Below are positions 9,201-16,835 of a stretch of 64,000 nucleotides of DNA, in pieces. How positions within the stretch are numbered: the stretch's first letter is position 1; the number at the start of each line of letters is the position of its first letter. A model generated the notes under the pieces. It was given only the letters and a program-made list of their open reading frames with translations, was not told the origin of the DNA and ran no database searches. The DNA lies in contig CALJGV010000013.1 of the NCBI GenBank assembly GCA_938075305.1, positions 1 to 64,000 on the forward strand, written 5' to 3'. The translations under genes and the position numbers were made by a program. The stretch is from an uncultured bacterium. GTDB taxonomy: Bacteria > Planctomycetota > UBA1135 > GCA-002686595.

Positions 9201-9453
9201 CCGGCTCACGGACAAGCTCGCCGGCGTGCGCTCCGGCGCGCTCCAGGGGGAGTTCCGCCCGACCGACCAGATGGTCGCCGTGGCCGCCGAGCTCTCCGCC
9301 GCCATCGAGGGTGCCCTGGACCGGCTCGCCCCCGTGCTCGACGACGAGCTGCGAGGGATCGACGCCGCGGCCAGGGCCCTCGAGACGCCGCTGCTGCGGC
9401 TCCCCGAGGCTGAGTCCGGGGAAGAGGCGGCCGCGGAGGTCGACGAGGGCTGA
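6271..9453 (+). CDS. Exported VPS10/sortilin-like BNR beta-propeller protein
   Basis: 1060 residues with a signal peptide (MLLSLACALSLSAAPVAIQGG). Residues ~25-740 carry repeated BNR/Asp-box motifs of the S-x-D-x-G-x-x-W type, for example STDGGENWTDI, SNDGGDTWKR, STDLGQSWKQI and SFDDGKSWDSL. These are the hallmark of sortilin-like ten-bladed propellers. A beta-sandwich-like region follows (~780-880, with GAGFHRFTWNLRATG and PPGQYRVELTVDG). The tail is a helical C-terminal domain (~890-1040) ending in an acidic stretch. Homologues are often labelled glycosyl hydrolase, but I see no catalytic signature; ligand binding or peptidase-linked roles are equally possible. It is transcribed alone, behind a terminator-like hairpin. 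Confidence 0.85.
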   Translation: MLLSLACALSLSAAPVAIQGGSSPAELLEGLSFREIGPYRGGRSAAVCGLDGDPDTYYMGAAGGGVWKTTDGGESWGNVSDGFFGGSIGAVAVSEWDPNVVYVGGGEKTVRGNVGHGDGLWRSDDAGKTWRMIGLADSHHISRIRIHPRDPDTAWVAVMGHLYGPHPTRGVYRTTDGGETWDEVLFVSDDVGCVDLALDPSNPRVMFATFWRIRRTPYSLSSGGEGSSIWRSTDGGENWTDISANEGLPEGTIGIAGVSVSGADPEVVYAIIEAEEGGVFRSNDGGDTWKRTNSERKLRQRAWYYSRLVADPVDEDTVYVMNVGFHRSTDGGKTFERISTPHGDNHDLWIAPSDPARMIESNDGGANVSVDAGASWTDQDMQPTSQMYRVSVDTAFPYRLLGGQQDNSAVRIRSRSLDGGSIGVRDWEPTAGGESGHIAAHPADPDIVFGGSYGGYLTMRNHRTGQRRNVTVWPDNPMGAGAEGMRYRFQWNFPLFFSPHGDLDVAPGEEGSPALYAASNVLFRSTDLGQSWKQISPDLTKNDPALLVSSGGPITKDNTGVEYYCTIFAAFEHPLQKGILWCGSDDGRVHVSVDDGAAWEDVTPGALPEWTQVNDLIPDPFTSGGAYLAGTRYKLDDFRPYLYHTTDFGRTWRDLSGGIEGDHFVRAIEADPERRGLLFAGTERGLYVSFDDGKSWDSLQLDLPVVPITDLAIARGDLVVATQGRGFWILDELTPLRQLDAATHAGATVLYAPLDATRAMGGRGRGGEPAGANPAFGMTIDYRLATDTEDVELTIKDYDGAVIRTFTPEGEESDGEFAAERSNVLPTGAGFHRFTWNLRATGAESFDDMILWNGGLGGPKVPPGQYRVELTVDGETASVSGLVLADPRSDATSMDLVEQYRFARSTGALLTRAHKAIRDLRAAREDLEGLKGRLPETDGAEALGARIDGALEVMKAVEEELYQTKNRSRQDPLNYPIRLTDKLAGVRSGALQGEFRPTDQMVAVAAELSAAIEGALDRLAPVLDDELRGIDAAARALETPLLRLPEAESGEEAAAEVDEG

Positions 9454-9504
9454 GGCCGCCCGGGCCCGTCCTCTCGGCGAGCCACCCGGGCCGAGGGGGC
9501 GAGC

Positions 9505-10884
9505 TCAGTCGAGCACGGAGTAGCGCAGGACGACCCTGCGCACTCGGTTGGCGTCACTCGCGGGGAGCACCAGCACGCTCGGCTCGCGCTCCATGGTCAG
9601 GGTCCCGCTGCCGCCCGGCAGCTCGGCGAGCACCACGGGGAGCGTGACCGACCCGACGCGCGTGGAGCTGAAGGTCGGGCTCGTGTCGAAGACCGCGAGC
9701 TCGATGGTCGCGTCGCCCCTCGCCGTCACCTCCAGCACGTTGCCTGGCGGCGGGGCCAGGTTGTCCTCGATCACCAGGAAGGGAGCCGTCGCGCCCCCGC
9801 CCGTCTCTGCCACCGTCCCCTCGTCGGCGATGGCCCGCACCTCGAAGTCCGGCTCCGAGCCGTCCCCGGACCAGGCCGAGCTGCCCGGCTTGGGATCGCA
9901 CGCGACCTCCAGGAGGACGAAGCGGACCGTGCGCAGATTTCGGCGCAGGGCAACCTCGCGGTCCTCGAGGCGCTGGCGCAGGAAGGCCGCGTCCGCGTGA
10001 TCGGGGGCGTCGGTCGCGAGCCGGGTCAAGAGCGCGGCGGCCTCGGACAGGCGCGCCCCGTCCAAGGCGTCGGCGATGGCTCGTACCAGCTCGCTGGGGG
10101 TCGCGCTCGAGTCCACCGACCCCGGCGCTCGGTCGGGGGTGAGGCCGGGCTCAAAGAGGCTGTGCGTGTAGCGGACCACGAGGTTCTTCACGGGGGCGTC
10201 GGGGTCCTCGAACTCCACGATGCCTCCGGTGAGGTGGGGGAGGGCCGAGACCTCCACGGGCCCGAAGACGACCTCGGGTCCGCTGATCAGGCCGCCGGGT
10301 TCCACCAGCTCGAGGGTCACGCCGCGGTCGAAGGAGGTCCGGACGGTGAAGACGTTGGCTCGCCTGGCGCCGCTGGCGCGGGAGAAGGACGGGACCAGGA
10401 GCCCGGAGGAGTGGACGATGTCTCCTCCGAGGCGGACCCGGGCGAAGACGCTGTCGAGCTCGGTCTCGAAGGACTCGATGCGGAACGCCATGGGGCGCAG
10501 TGCGGCCCGATGGGCGGCGACCCGCAGCTGGATTCGCTGGGCGAGGTCGGCGGCGGGCTCGGAGTCGCCGTGGGTCGCCCGCAGCTCTTCGAGGCGGAGC
10601 GCCGCCTCCTCGATGAGCCCGCGGTCCAGCGCTTGCTCTGCCGCGAGGAGCGCGGCGGCCATGGGATCCTCGGGCTCGACGGCGGGACGAGCGTCCGTCC
10701 CGTGGGGCGAGGCGGGCCCGCTGGTCTCGACGGGCGGGTCCCCGCCGGCCCACACCTGGTAGGCGAGGAGCCCGAGGACCGCGATCGCGCCGATGACCGC
10801 CGCCGTCCACCTCAGGTGGGGCTTCTGCGGCCCGTCATGCTGGGAAGCGTCGTCTCCGTGGGCGGAATCCTCCGGGGCGGCCAT
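9505..10884 (-). CDS. Hypothetical single-pass membrane protein
   Basis: 459 residues from ATG 10884; no family recognised. A short cytoplasmic segment is followed by one transmembrane helix (~27-43, WTAAVIGAIAVLGLLAYQVW). The extracytoplasmic part has an Ala/Glu-rich helical stretch (~75-125) that could be TPR-like, then two long beta-rich regions (for example FRIESFETELDSVFARVRLGG and VLEVTARGDATIELAVFDTS) separated by another helical piece. The layout of helical then beta, repeated, suggests an internal duplication. In-frame starts further upstream (10953, 11028) would abut or overlap divergent nagA. The start at 10884 leaves 77 bp for two promoters. Confidence 0.6.
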   Translation of the reverse strand: MAAPEDSAHGDDASQHDGPQKPHLRWTAAVIGAIAVLGLLAYQVWAGGDPPVETSGPASPHGTDARPAVEPEDPMAAALLAAEQALDRGLIEEAALRLEELRATHGDSEPAADLAQRIQLRVAAHRAALRPMAFRIESFETELDSVFARVRLGGDIVHSSGLLVPSFSRASGARRANVFTVRTSFDRGVTLELVEPGGLISGPEVVFGPVEVSALPHLTGGIVEFEDPDAPVKNLVVRYTHSLFEPGLTPDRAPGSVDSSATPSELVRAIADALDGARLSEAAALLTRLATDAPDHADAAFLRQRLEDREVALRRNLRTVRFVLLEVACDPKPGSSAWSGDGSEPDFEVRAIADEGTVAETGGGATAPFLVIEDNLAPPPGNVLEVTARGDATIELAVFDTSPTFSSTRVGSVTLPVVLAELPGGSGTLTMEREPSVLVLPASDANRVRRVVLRYSVLD

Positions 10885-10947
10885 GGCGAGGACTGTCCCG
10901 TCGTACACGGCCCGGCGCAAGGGGAAGCCCCTGGGTTCCCGTCGTCG

Positions 10948-10953
10948 TACCAT
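10948..10953 (+). promoter_or_regulatory. Possible -10 element of nagA (TACCAT)
   Basis: A TAnnnT hexamer ending 8 bp before the nagA ATG. If used as a -10 box, transcription would start at or within a few bases of the ATG. No convincing -35 is visible. The same spacing recurs before several genes in the window. Confidence 0.28.
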
Positions 10954-10961
10954 CGCGGGGG

Positions 10962-12134
10962 ATGAATCAGCCGCCGGGAACCGCAGACGCCGCGATCGCA
11001 GCCGCGCGCATCCACACCCTCGGGCCAATGGGCCTGGTCGAGGACCACGCCGTCCTCGTCGCGAGGGGCGCTGTGCTCGACGTGGTGCCGCGCTCGGCGA
11101 TCCCTGGGACGGTGCCCGTGCTGGACCAGGGCGACGTGGACCTCGCGCCCGGCTTCGTGGACGTGCAGGTCAACGGCGGCGGCGGCGTGCTCTTCAACGA
11201 CACGCCCGACGTGGACACGCTCCGGACCATCGCCGCCGCCCACCGGCGCTTCGGGACCACCTCCCTGCTCCCGACCTTCATCACGGACTCGCGGGAGAAG
11301 ATGGTCGCGGCGCGTGAGGCCGTGGAGCGGGCCCGAACGGAGGGCGTTCCGGGGATCCTCGGCGTGCACTTCGAGGGTCCGTTCCTGGACCCGAGGAAGA
11401 CGGGTGCCCACGACCGCGGCTTCGTGCGGGCGGCAGGCGAGGAAGACCTTGAGGCTGTGCTTGGAGGTTCTCCGGGGGTGGTTCTGGTCACCGCCGCGGC
11501 CTGCGCCCTGGGGGGCGGGACCCTACCCCGGCTCCTGGACGGCGGGGCCCGGGTCGCGCTCGGCCACTGCGCCTCTACCTATGAGGAGGCGAAGGCCGCC
11601 TTCGACGGCGGGGTCACCGGCGTCACGCATCTCTTCAATGCCATGAGCCCCATGGAGAGCCGGGCGCCCGGGCTGGTGGGCGCGGCGCTCGCGACGCCGG
11701 GGGTGACGAGCGGGGTGATCGCGGACGGCGTCCACGTGGACTTCGGTGCGCTCCGGGCCGCGTGGCGGGCGGCGGGGCCCTCGGGCCTCATGCTGGTCAC
11801 CGATGCGGTTCAGCCGGTCGGGGTGGACCTCGAGGAGTTCGAGCTCGGCGGGCAGCGTGTGCGCCTCGACGGGCTGCGCTGCGTGAACGAGGAGGGCAAC
11901 CTCGCGGGCTCCGCCCTGGACATGGCGACCGCCGTCCGCAACTGCGTGCGGGGCGCCCAGGTTCCGCTGGCGGACGCGCTGCAGATGGCGTCCTCCACGC
12001 CCGCGCGGTTCCTGGGCCTCGAGGGCGTACTCGGCGCACTTCGCCCGGGGATGCGAGCCGACCTCGTGGCTCTGGACGACGACCTGCGAGCGGCAGCGGT
12101 GTTCACGGGGGGCGTGCTGCTCACCGAGACCTAG
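10962..12134 (+). CDS. nagA: N-acetylglucosamine-6-phosphate deacetylase
   Basis: 390 residues of the amidohydrolase superfamily. It removes acetate from GlcNAc-6-phosphate in amino-sugar or peptidoglycan recycling, in the cytoplasm. The typical N-terminal turn (LAPGFVDVQVNGGGG) leads into the barrel. The metal-binding glutamate is in HFEGPFLDP, the two histidines in GHCAST and THLFNAM, and the catalytic aspartate in LVTDAVQP. Length and motif order fit the family. No nagB or PTS gene is adjacent, so it seems to stand alone between the divergent hypothetical gene and a convergent RRM gene, from which it is separated by a strong hairpin. Confidence 0.93.
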   Translation: MNQPPGTADAAIAAARIHTLGPMGLVEDHAVLVARGAVLDVVPRSAIPGTVPVLDQGDVDLAPGFVDVQVNGGGGVLFNDTPDVDTLRTIAAAHRRFGTTSLLPTFITDSREKMVAAREAVERARTEGVPGILGVHFEGPFLDPRKTGAHDRGFVRAAGEEDLEAVLGGSPGVVLVTAAACALGGGTLPRLLDGGARVALGHCASTYEEAKAAFDGGVTGVTHLFNAMSPMESRAPGLVGAALATPGVTSGVIADGVHVDFGALRAAWRAAGPSGLMLVTDAVQPVGVDLEEFELGGQRVRLDGLRCVNEEGNLAGSALDMATAVRNCVRGAQVPLADALQMASSTPARFLGLEGVLGALRPGMRADLVALDDDLRAAAVFTGGVLLTET

Positions 12135-12161
12135 CCCTCGGCGAGGGAGCAGCAGGGAAAT

Positions 12162-12203
12162 GCGAAAGGCCGCGCTCCTCGAACGAGGAGCGCGGCCTTT
12201 CGC
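12162..12203. terminator. Perfect 19-bp hairpin between convergent genes (bidirectional terminator)
   Basis: Arms 12162-12180 and 12185-12203 are fully complementary around a GAAC loop. It lies 28 bp after nagA and 32 bp after the end of the convergent RRM gene. The A/T runs (GAAAGG and CCTTTC) lie inside the outer stem, so each strand gives a short U run at the stem base. This fits termination in both directions. Confidence 0.75.
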
Positions 12204-12234
12204 TTCGCAGCTGGTCCGAAGACCAGCGGCGCAA

Positions 12235-12501
12235 CTAGTCGCGGCGCGGGGCGCGCTCGCGGGCCTCGCTGATGCGGATGGGACGGCCGTCGACCATCTC
12301 ACCGTCCATGGTGCCCATGGCGTTCTGGGCTGCGTTGTCGTCAGACAGTTCGACGAAGCCGAAGCCGCGGGGGCGGCCGGTCTCGCGGTCCATCACAATG
12401 TGGACGTCGTTGACGGGGTGGCCGCTGGACTCAAAGGCCTGGCGGAGGGTGTCGTTGGTCGTATCCCAGGAGAGATTGCCGACAAAGAGGCGTGAGCTCA
12501 T
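12235..12501 (-). CDS. Single-RRM RNA-binding protein
   Basis: 88 residues from ATG 12501, almost exactly one RNA recognition motif. RNP2 is LFVGNL (residues 5-10) and RNP1 is RGFGFVEL (~45-52), with the aromatic residues that stack on RNA bases intact. A short basic tail follows (RERAPRRD). Such glycine-poor, single-RRM proteins are common in Cyanobacteria and Planctomycetota and are often cold-responsive or bind mRNA broadly; the role here is unknown. A much longer in-frame reading to 12816 has no RRM-like sequence and is rejected. The mRNA leader can fold (see next entry). Confidence 0.9.
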   Translation of the reverse strand: MSSRLFVGNLSWDTTNDTLRQAFESSGHPVNDVHIVMDRETGRPRGFGFVELSDDNAAQNAMGTMDGEMVDGRPIRISEARERAPRRD

Positions 12502-12548
12502 CAGAGTTTCAAGATCGAGTGACACTCGCGGACCGATCGATTCTCTGA
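12501..12548 (-). promoter_or_regulatory. Folded 5' leader of the RRM gene
   Basis: Two nested inverted repeats precede the RRM start. An outer 6-bp pair (12501-12506 with 12543-12548) includes the first base of the ATG, and an inner 5-bp hairpin (12516-12520 with 12524-12528) has a 3-nt loop. I see no Shine-Dalgarno sequence next to the ATG. Such a leader could control translation, for example by temperature or by binding its own product; this is inference from sequence symmetry only. Confidence 0.3.
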
Positions 12549-13199
12549 CAGAAGCTCTCGTGGGCGGCGCGGACGAGCGGGAGGTTCCAGCTCGGCCCCG
12601 ACCACGCGTGCTGCGTGAGGGACGGTTCGGACAAGAGTCGAATGCGCCAGAGGCGCGGGTGATGCCGTTCCCGTCGAGGACCAAGGGTCCCGAGGTTCGG
12701 GCGGAATTATGGGCCCGGGGGAAGGCGAACCTCCTCCCGAGGGCCCAGATCGTCCGCGACGGGTCGCCCCAGCGCAAGCAAGACCCGTTCAATGCGGGGT
12801 GGCCGCCTTGCGGCATGGGGGCGGTTCGACCCCCTCCTGGTGGCCCCTGACGGCGGCTTGGCCCCGATGTACGAGAGACCTACGTCGAGGGCCGGCCGAG
12901 GCCAGGGGGGCCCGTGGCCGGTCCGAAGACGCTCCCTGGGGGGATCGATCGCGATGCCCTTCATGCCACGGCGGTGGGTCCAGACCGCAAGGCCTCTCTC
13001 CTGCTGCGCAGCGCTGGAGCGCGCGGGGCTCCCTCCTTGTCCCTGCATCCAGGCGGGCCGGGAGAGGGGCGGATGCCGCCTGGGATTGTCTCAGATGATG
13101 GAAGAGGACCTGTAGAAGCGGGGGGCGCTCCCCGGGCAGGGAGGCCAACCTGCAGACTGGGTCCACTGCCTCCTCCCGTTGCCGTTCAAGCCACAAGCC
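12549..13199. other. Long intergenic stretch with no convincing gene
   Basis: About 650 bp upstream of two divergent genes, unusual in so dense a region. Every open frame here has low-complexity, arginine-rich translations typical of high-GC noise. The only structures noted are an 8-bp perfect stem (13049-13056 with 13076-13083, 19-nt loop) and a GGGGG/CCCCC stem at 12817-12834. I see no tRNA and no U-tract terminator. It may hold promoters, a long leader of the RRM gene or an unrecognised RNA. Confidence 0.4.
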
Positions 13200-14795
13200 A
13201 TGCTCTCGCTCCTCCTCCTCTCGCTCGCGCAAGCTCCTGCACCCTGCCTTCCCTCGGAGATCCTCCCGGCCTCCGGGACGGCCAGTCCCAGCTTCGGTGA
13301 GATCATGGCGGTGGACGGGGACCGGCTGATGGTCGCGGCGGACTCCGGCGGCGGGAGCCTCGACGTCATCAAGGTCTTCGAGCGCGACGCGGTTGGAGGG
13401 GGCTGGTTGGAGGTCCAGGAGGTTGCCCTGGCCCACATTCAGGGAGACTGGTTGGTGGACCTCGACCTCGATGGTGATCGGGCGGTCGCGGTGGTGACGA
13501 CCGGGTCCGGGCACGAGAGCTGGGGCCTGGAGCGGGACTCCGCCAGCGGGCTCTGGGGATGGGGCCTGGAGATCGGAGGCTCCCAGATAGGGGTGCACAC
13601 GGCCTCGGTACTTGCAGACGACGTCGCCGTGGCGTCAGGGAGCGAGATTCGCTGCTATCGCAGGGATCTGGCGGGCTGGCAGCTCTTCAAGACCATTCCG
13701 GTTAGCGGCCAGCTGAGGGAGATAGACCTGAGCCTGCGCTTCCTCGTGACCTCTACGGGGCCAACCTCTGGGAGCCCGAGGGACCTGCGCGCCTACACCC
13801 GTATCCCGGGCCCGGACCTGCTGCCGCCCATCCTCGTGAGTTCGCCATCTCTAGGGCCCTTCGGCGTGGATGGCGACCGGATCATCACGAGGTTCGCCAG
13901 CTTGGTCCGTCACTTCTCCGTCAACGCCGCCGGGGACGGCTGGTTCGCGGCCCAGACCATCTCCCCACCGGCGGGCTACTCCTTCGTGCCTCCGACGGTA
14001 GAACCGCTGAGCCTTGATGCTGGCAGCGGCGTCTTCGTGCTCAACGGGAGGCGCGGTGCGATCGCCGACCCGGTGGTCTTCACCTACCGCCGAACTCAGT
14101 TCGGGGTCTACGAACTGGATTCGATCCTCGAGTCGATACTCCCGCCTGTTCCCCCCTTCGACGGTGACTCGCTGGGACGCAGCATCGCCGTGGGGCGGAA
14201 CCACGTGATCCTCGGGAGCGTGGGGACGTCGGGAGAGGGCCGCCTGGCGGCCCGCGCCCTGAGCTCGAACGACTGCGATCAGAACGGCCTCGGCGACTCC
14301 TGCGACCTGATCCTGGGGCAGGGCTTCGACGTGAACCAGAACAACACGCTCGATGGGTGCGAGGAGACCGGGGTGCGCTATTGCAGCCCGGCGACGGCCA
14401 ACTCCTCGGGGGAGGTGGCGCGCATCGGGATCTTCGGTCCGCCGACGACGGCGCTGTTCTCCATCAACTTCTACGCGGAGGGGCTGCCCGAGGGCGGGCT
14501 CGGGGCCTTCATGGCGTCCCGCGGGAACCAGGTGGTGACGAACCCGCTGTACACGGGGAACTTCTGCCTGGGCGGAGCTCCGACGTACCGGAACCTGGGC
14601 GGCCGGCAGTTCATCACCGAGACCGGCCGGGCGCGGGTGCTCCTGAACCGGCCGTTCGTCCCCGATGGCCTCGGCGGTCTCCTGCCGATCCTCCCCGGGG
14701 AGACCTGGTACTTCCAATATTGGTTCTACGACCCCGGTACCACGCCGAGCACGGGCTTCTCCGACGCGCTGGGCGTCACGTTCACGCTGTTCTAG
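13200..14795 (+). CDS. Secreted FG-GAP-like repeat protein with a recurrent C-terminal module
   Basis: 531 residues from ATG 13200, with a short signal peptide (MLSLLLLSLAQAPAP). Residues ~20-340 contain weak beta-propeller repeats of FG-GAP style (GEIMAVDGDRLMVAAD, LDLDGDRAVAVV, GVDGDRIITRF, GRSIAVGRNHVILGS). Next is an acidic Ca-binding-type stretch (DCDQNGLGDSCD...FDVNQNNTLDGC) similar to dockerin or thrombospondin-3 loops. The last ~138 residues (from 14379) form a module with YCSPATANSSG, a central FCLGG and PGETWYFQYWFYD. The same module ends the proteins at 23286 and 63568, so it is probably a lineage-specific surface or sorting domain. It stands alone ahead of the 15-27.6 kb locus, 204 bp away. 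Confidence 0.75.
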   Translation: MLSLLLLSLAQAPAPCLPSEILPASGTASPSFGEIMAVDGDRLMVAADSGGGSLDVIKVFERDAVGGGWLEVQEVALAHIQGDWLVDLDLDGDRAVAVVTTGSGHESWGLERDSASGLWGWGLEIGGSQIGVHTASVLADDVAVASGSEIRCYRRDLAGWQLFKTIPVSGQLREIDLSLRFLVTSTGPTSGSPRDLRAYTRIPGPDLLPPILVSSPSLGPFGVDGDRIITRFASLVRHFSVNAAGDGWFAAQTISPPAGYSFVPPTVEPLSLDAGSGVFVLNGRRGAIADPVVFTYRRTQFGVYELDSILESILPPVPPFDGDSLGRSIAVGRNHVILGSVGTSGEGRLAARALSSNDCDQNGLGDSCDLILGQGFDVNQNNTLDGCEETGVRYCSPATANSSGEVARIGIFGPPTTALFSINFYAEGLPEGGLGAFMASRGNQVVTNPLYTGNFCLGGAPTYRNLGGRQFITETGRARVLLNRPFVPDGLGGLLPILPGETWYFQYWFYDPGTTPSTGFSDALGVTFTLF

Positions 14796-14999
14796 GGGGG
14801 CGGCTGTCGCAGACGGTCGCAGCGTGTGCGGCGGGCCGTCGCGATGGCGGATCCCGATGACGGAAATCGAACGGGCGGGGGGGCCAGAGAGCCGACCTCA
14901 GGCCGCAGGGGCGCGTGGTTTGGGTCCATACTGAGGGACCGGGCGAGGAGTCATCGCAGGCTGCGTCCGGGACTGCACCCCTCACGAACTCCCAGGGCC

Positions 15000-16289
15000 A
15001 TGATCTCGACCCCCGAACACGACTTCGACGCCATCGTCATCGGCGGTGGGCCCGCAGGTTGCGCCGCCGCCACGGTGCTCGCGAAGAAGGGCCGCCGTGT
15101 CGCGGTCCTCGAGAAGCAGCCTCGCCGGCGCTACAGCGTGGGGGAGTCGCTGATTCCCTTCTGCTACGACGCACTGGAGCGAATGGGGCTCGCGGGGGCG
15201 CTTGAGAAGCAGCGCTTCTCCTTCCCCAAGCACAGCGTCCAGTTCGCGAGCCAGGAAGGAAAGGTCAGTCGGTCCTTCTACTTCTTCCAGCACACCGACC
15301 ACCCCCGCGCCAAGACCTGGCAGGTGGTGCGGTCCGAGTTCGACAAGCTCTTGCGCGACAATGCAGAGGAGTGCGGAGTGCAGTTCTTCGAGCAGACCCG
15401 CGCCCGGGAGCTGATCTTCGGCGAGCGCTGCGAGGTCCAGGGCGTGCGGGCCAATGACCCCGCGGGCTACGAGCTGACCTTCAAGGCGCCGGTGACCATC
15501 GACGCCACCGGACGGGACACGTTCTCCCAGAGCCGGCTCGGGTGGCGCGTGCCGGACAAGAAGCTCCGGAAGATGGCCATCTGGACCTACTTCGAGGGGG
15601 CCACCCGGGACGAGGGCTACGACGAGGGCACCACGACCATCGCCTACCTCCCCAACAAGGGTTGGTTCTGGAACATTCCGCTGCCCGACGACCGGGTGTC
15701 CGTGGGCCTGGTCGCCGACAAGGACTACCTGTTCGGCGAGACCAAGGACCTGGAGACGATCTTCAATCGCGAGGTCGAGAAGCAGGACTGGCTCCGGGGG
15801 CGGCTCGAGGAAGCCCGCCGCACGGACGACTTCCGGGTCACCTCCGACTTCTCCTACCGCTCGAAGCACTGCGCCAGCGACGGGCTCGTCCTGATTGGCG
15901 ACGCCTTCTCCTTCCTCGACCCCGTGTTCTCCTCGGGCGTGTATTTCGCCCTGACCAGCGGCGTGCTCGCCGCGGACGCGGTGGACGCCGCGCTGACCGC
16001 TGGGGACACCTCGGCGGGCCGCTTCGCCGAGTATGGCGAGGCGTTCAAGAAGCAGATGGAGCCCATGCGGAAGCTCGTCTACGCCTTCTACGACGACCAC
16101 TTCAGCTTCGGCAAGTTCCTCAAGGAGCACCCGGACCTGCGCCCGCAGGTCACCGACGTCCTGATCGGCGACCTCGAGAAGGACTACGACGACTTCTTCA
16201 AGGTGATGGGGGAGTTCGCGGACCTGCCCGAGCCCCTCCCGCACGGGGAGCCCATCGGGGCGGACACAACGCACTCCGAACACGCCTAG
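15000..16289 (+). CDS. FAD-dependent oxidoreductase with flavin-halogenase motifs
   Basis: 429 residues from ATG 15000. The dinucleotide-binding motif is VIGGGPAGCAAATVLAKKG (near residue 14), followed by RRRYSVGESLIP and the C-terminal FAD motif GDAFSFLDPVFSSG. These occur in the geranylgeranyl reductase/halogenase superfamily. Two further features favour the halogenase side: an exact WxWxIP motif (W222-F-W224-N-I226-P227), and a lysine (K77, in FSFPKHSVQF) at about the position of catalytic K79 of tryptophan 7-halogenase. Non-halogenating relatives, including polyprenyl reductases, share parts of these motifs, so activity is open: chlorination or bromination of a product, or reduction of isoprenoid double bonds. 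It is the first gene of a co-directional locus with a ferredoxin, a polyprenyl synthase and cyclases. Confidence 0.8.
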   Translation: MISTPEHDFDAIVIGGGPAGCAAATVLAKKGRRVAVLEKQPRRRYSVGESLIPFCYDALERMGLAGALEKQRFSFPKHSVQFASQEGKVSRSFYFFQHTDHPRAKTWQVVRSEFDKLLRDNAEECGVQFFEQTRARELIFGERCEVQGVRANDPAGYELTFKAPVTIDATGRDTFSQSRLGWRVPDKKLRKMAIWTYFEGATRDEGYDEGTTTIAYLPNKGWFWNIPLPDDRVSVGLVADKDYLFGETKDLETIFNREVEKQDWLRGRLEEARRTDDFRVTSDFSYRSKHCASDGLVLIGDAFSFLDPVFSSGVYFALTSGVLAADAVDAALTAGDTSAGRFAEYGEAFKKQMEPMRKLVYAFYDDHFSFGKFLKEHPDLRPQVTDVLIGDLEKDYDDFFKVMGEFADLPEPLPHGEPIGADTTHSEHA

Positions 16290-16325
16290 TTCTGGGCCCC
16301 GCGACCGCGTCCGCCCGGCGGACCC

Positions 16326-16331
16326 TAGACT
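16326..16331 (+). promoter_or_regulatory. Possible -10 element (TAGACT) before the lipoyl-protein gene
   Basis: A TAnnnT hexamer ending 12 bp before the ATG at 16344, inside the 54-bp gap after the flavoprotein gene. It could give the redox genes their own nearly leaderless transcript. No clear -35 is seen. Confidence 0.25.
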
Positions 16332-16343
16332 CTTGGGCCGCCC

Positions 16344-16835
16344 ATGTGCCCCTCCGACGTCTTCCTCCCCTTCGAGCGCGCGCGCTTCAAGACGCGCCTC
16401 CCGCGCGGGCACTTCTACACCGCGGGCCATATGTGGCTCCACCAGTCCGAGCCCGACCTGTGGCACGTGGGGCTGACCCGCTTCGCCCTGCGGATGCTCG
16501 GTGAGCCGGTGGACCTGGACTTCGAGATGGCCCTGGAGACCGAGGTCCACAAGGGCGACGTGGTGGGCTGGCTGGAGGGCTTCAAGGCGGTGACGGACCT
16601 CTACAGCCCCATCGACGGCCGGTTCGCCGGCGCGAATCCGGGCCTCGACGAGGGTCTCGACGCGGTGCACCGCTCTTCCTACCAGCGGGGCTGGCTCTTC
16701 GCCCTGAGGGGCAAGGTGGACGAGGACTGCGTGGACGCTGAGGGCTACGCCGCCGTCCTCGAGGCGGCCATCGACAAGGTGCTCGGGGAACAGCCCGAGC
16801 TCGCCGAGGTCGAGGAGGGAGCCAGCCATGGTTGA
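16344..16835 (+). CDS. GcvH-like lipoyl carrier protein
   Basis: 163 residues, with a fold pattern matching glycine-cleavage H protein: GHMWLHQ, HVGLTRFALRMLGE, then WLEGFKAVTDLYSPIDG. In the last motif K81 is the lipoylation lysine. The ending SSYQRGWLFAL matches the H-protein C-terminal GWL turn. It is ~35 residues longer than ordinary H protein, with an acidic helical tail. No gcvT or gcvP gene is near. H-like lipoyl proteins outside glycine cleavage include LbpA of the sulfur-oxidising Hdr-like system. The HdrA-like and ferredoxin genes just downstream suggest a redox carrier role here. The next gene overlaps by 8 bp and has a strong GAGGAGGGA ribosome site. Confidence 0.85.
   Translation: MCPSDVFLPFERARFKTRLPRGHFYTAGHMWLHQSEPDLWHVGLTRFALRMLGEPVDLDFEMALETEVHKGDVVGWLEGFKAVTDLYSPIDGRFAGANPGLDEGLDAVHRSSYQRGWLFALRGKVDEDCVDAEGYAAVLEAAIDKVLGEQPELAEVEEGASHG

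Noticed and set aside
6271-9453. Sialidase, suggested by Asp-box repeats
   Set aside because: No sialidase catalytic Arg triad or FRIP motif; Asp-boxes also mark sortilin-type propellers.
12811-12840. tRNA-like T-arm (GGTTCGAC with GGGGG/CCCCC stem)
   Set aside because: The loop is 8 nt, and no acceptor, D or anticodon arm can be placed around it.
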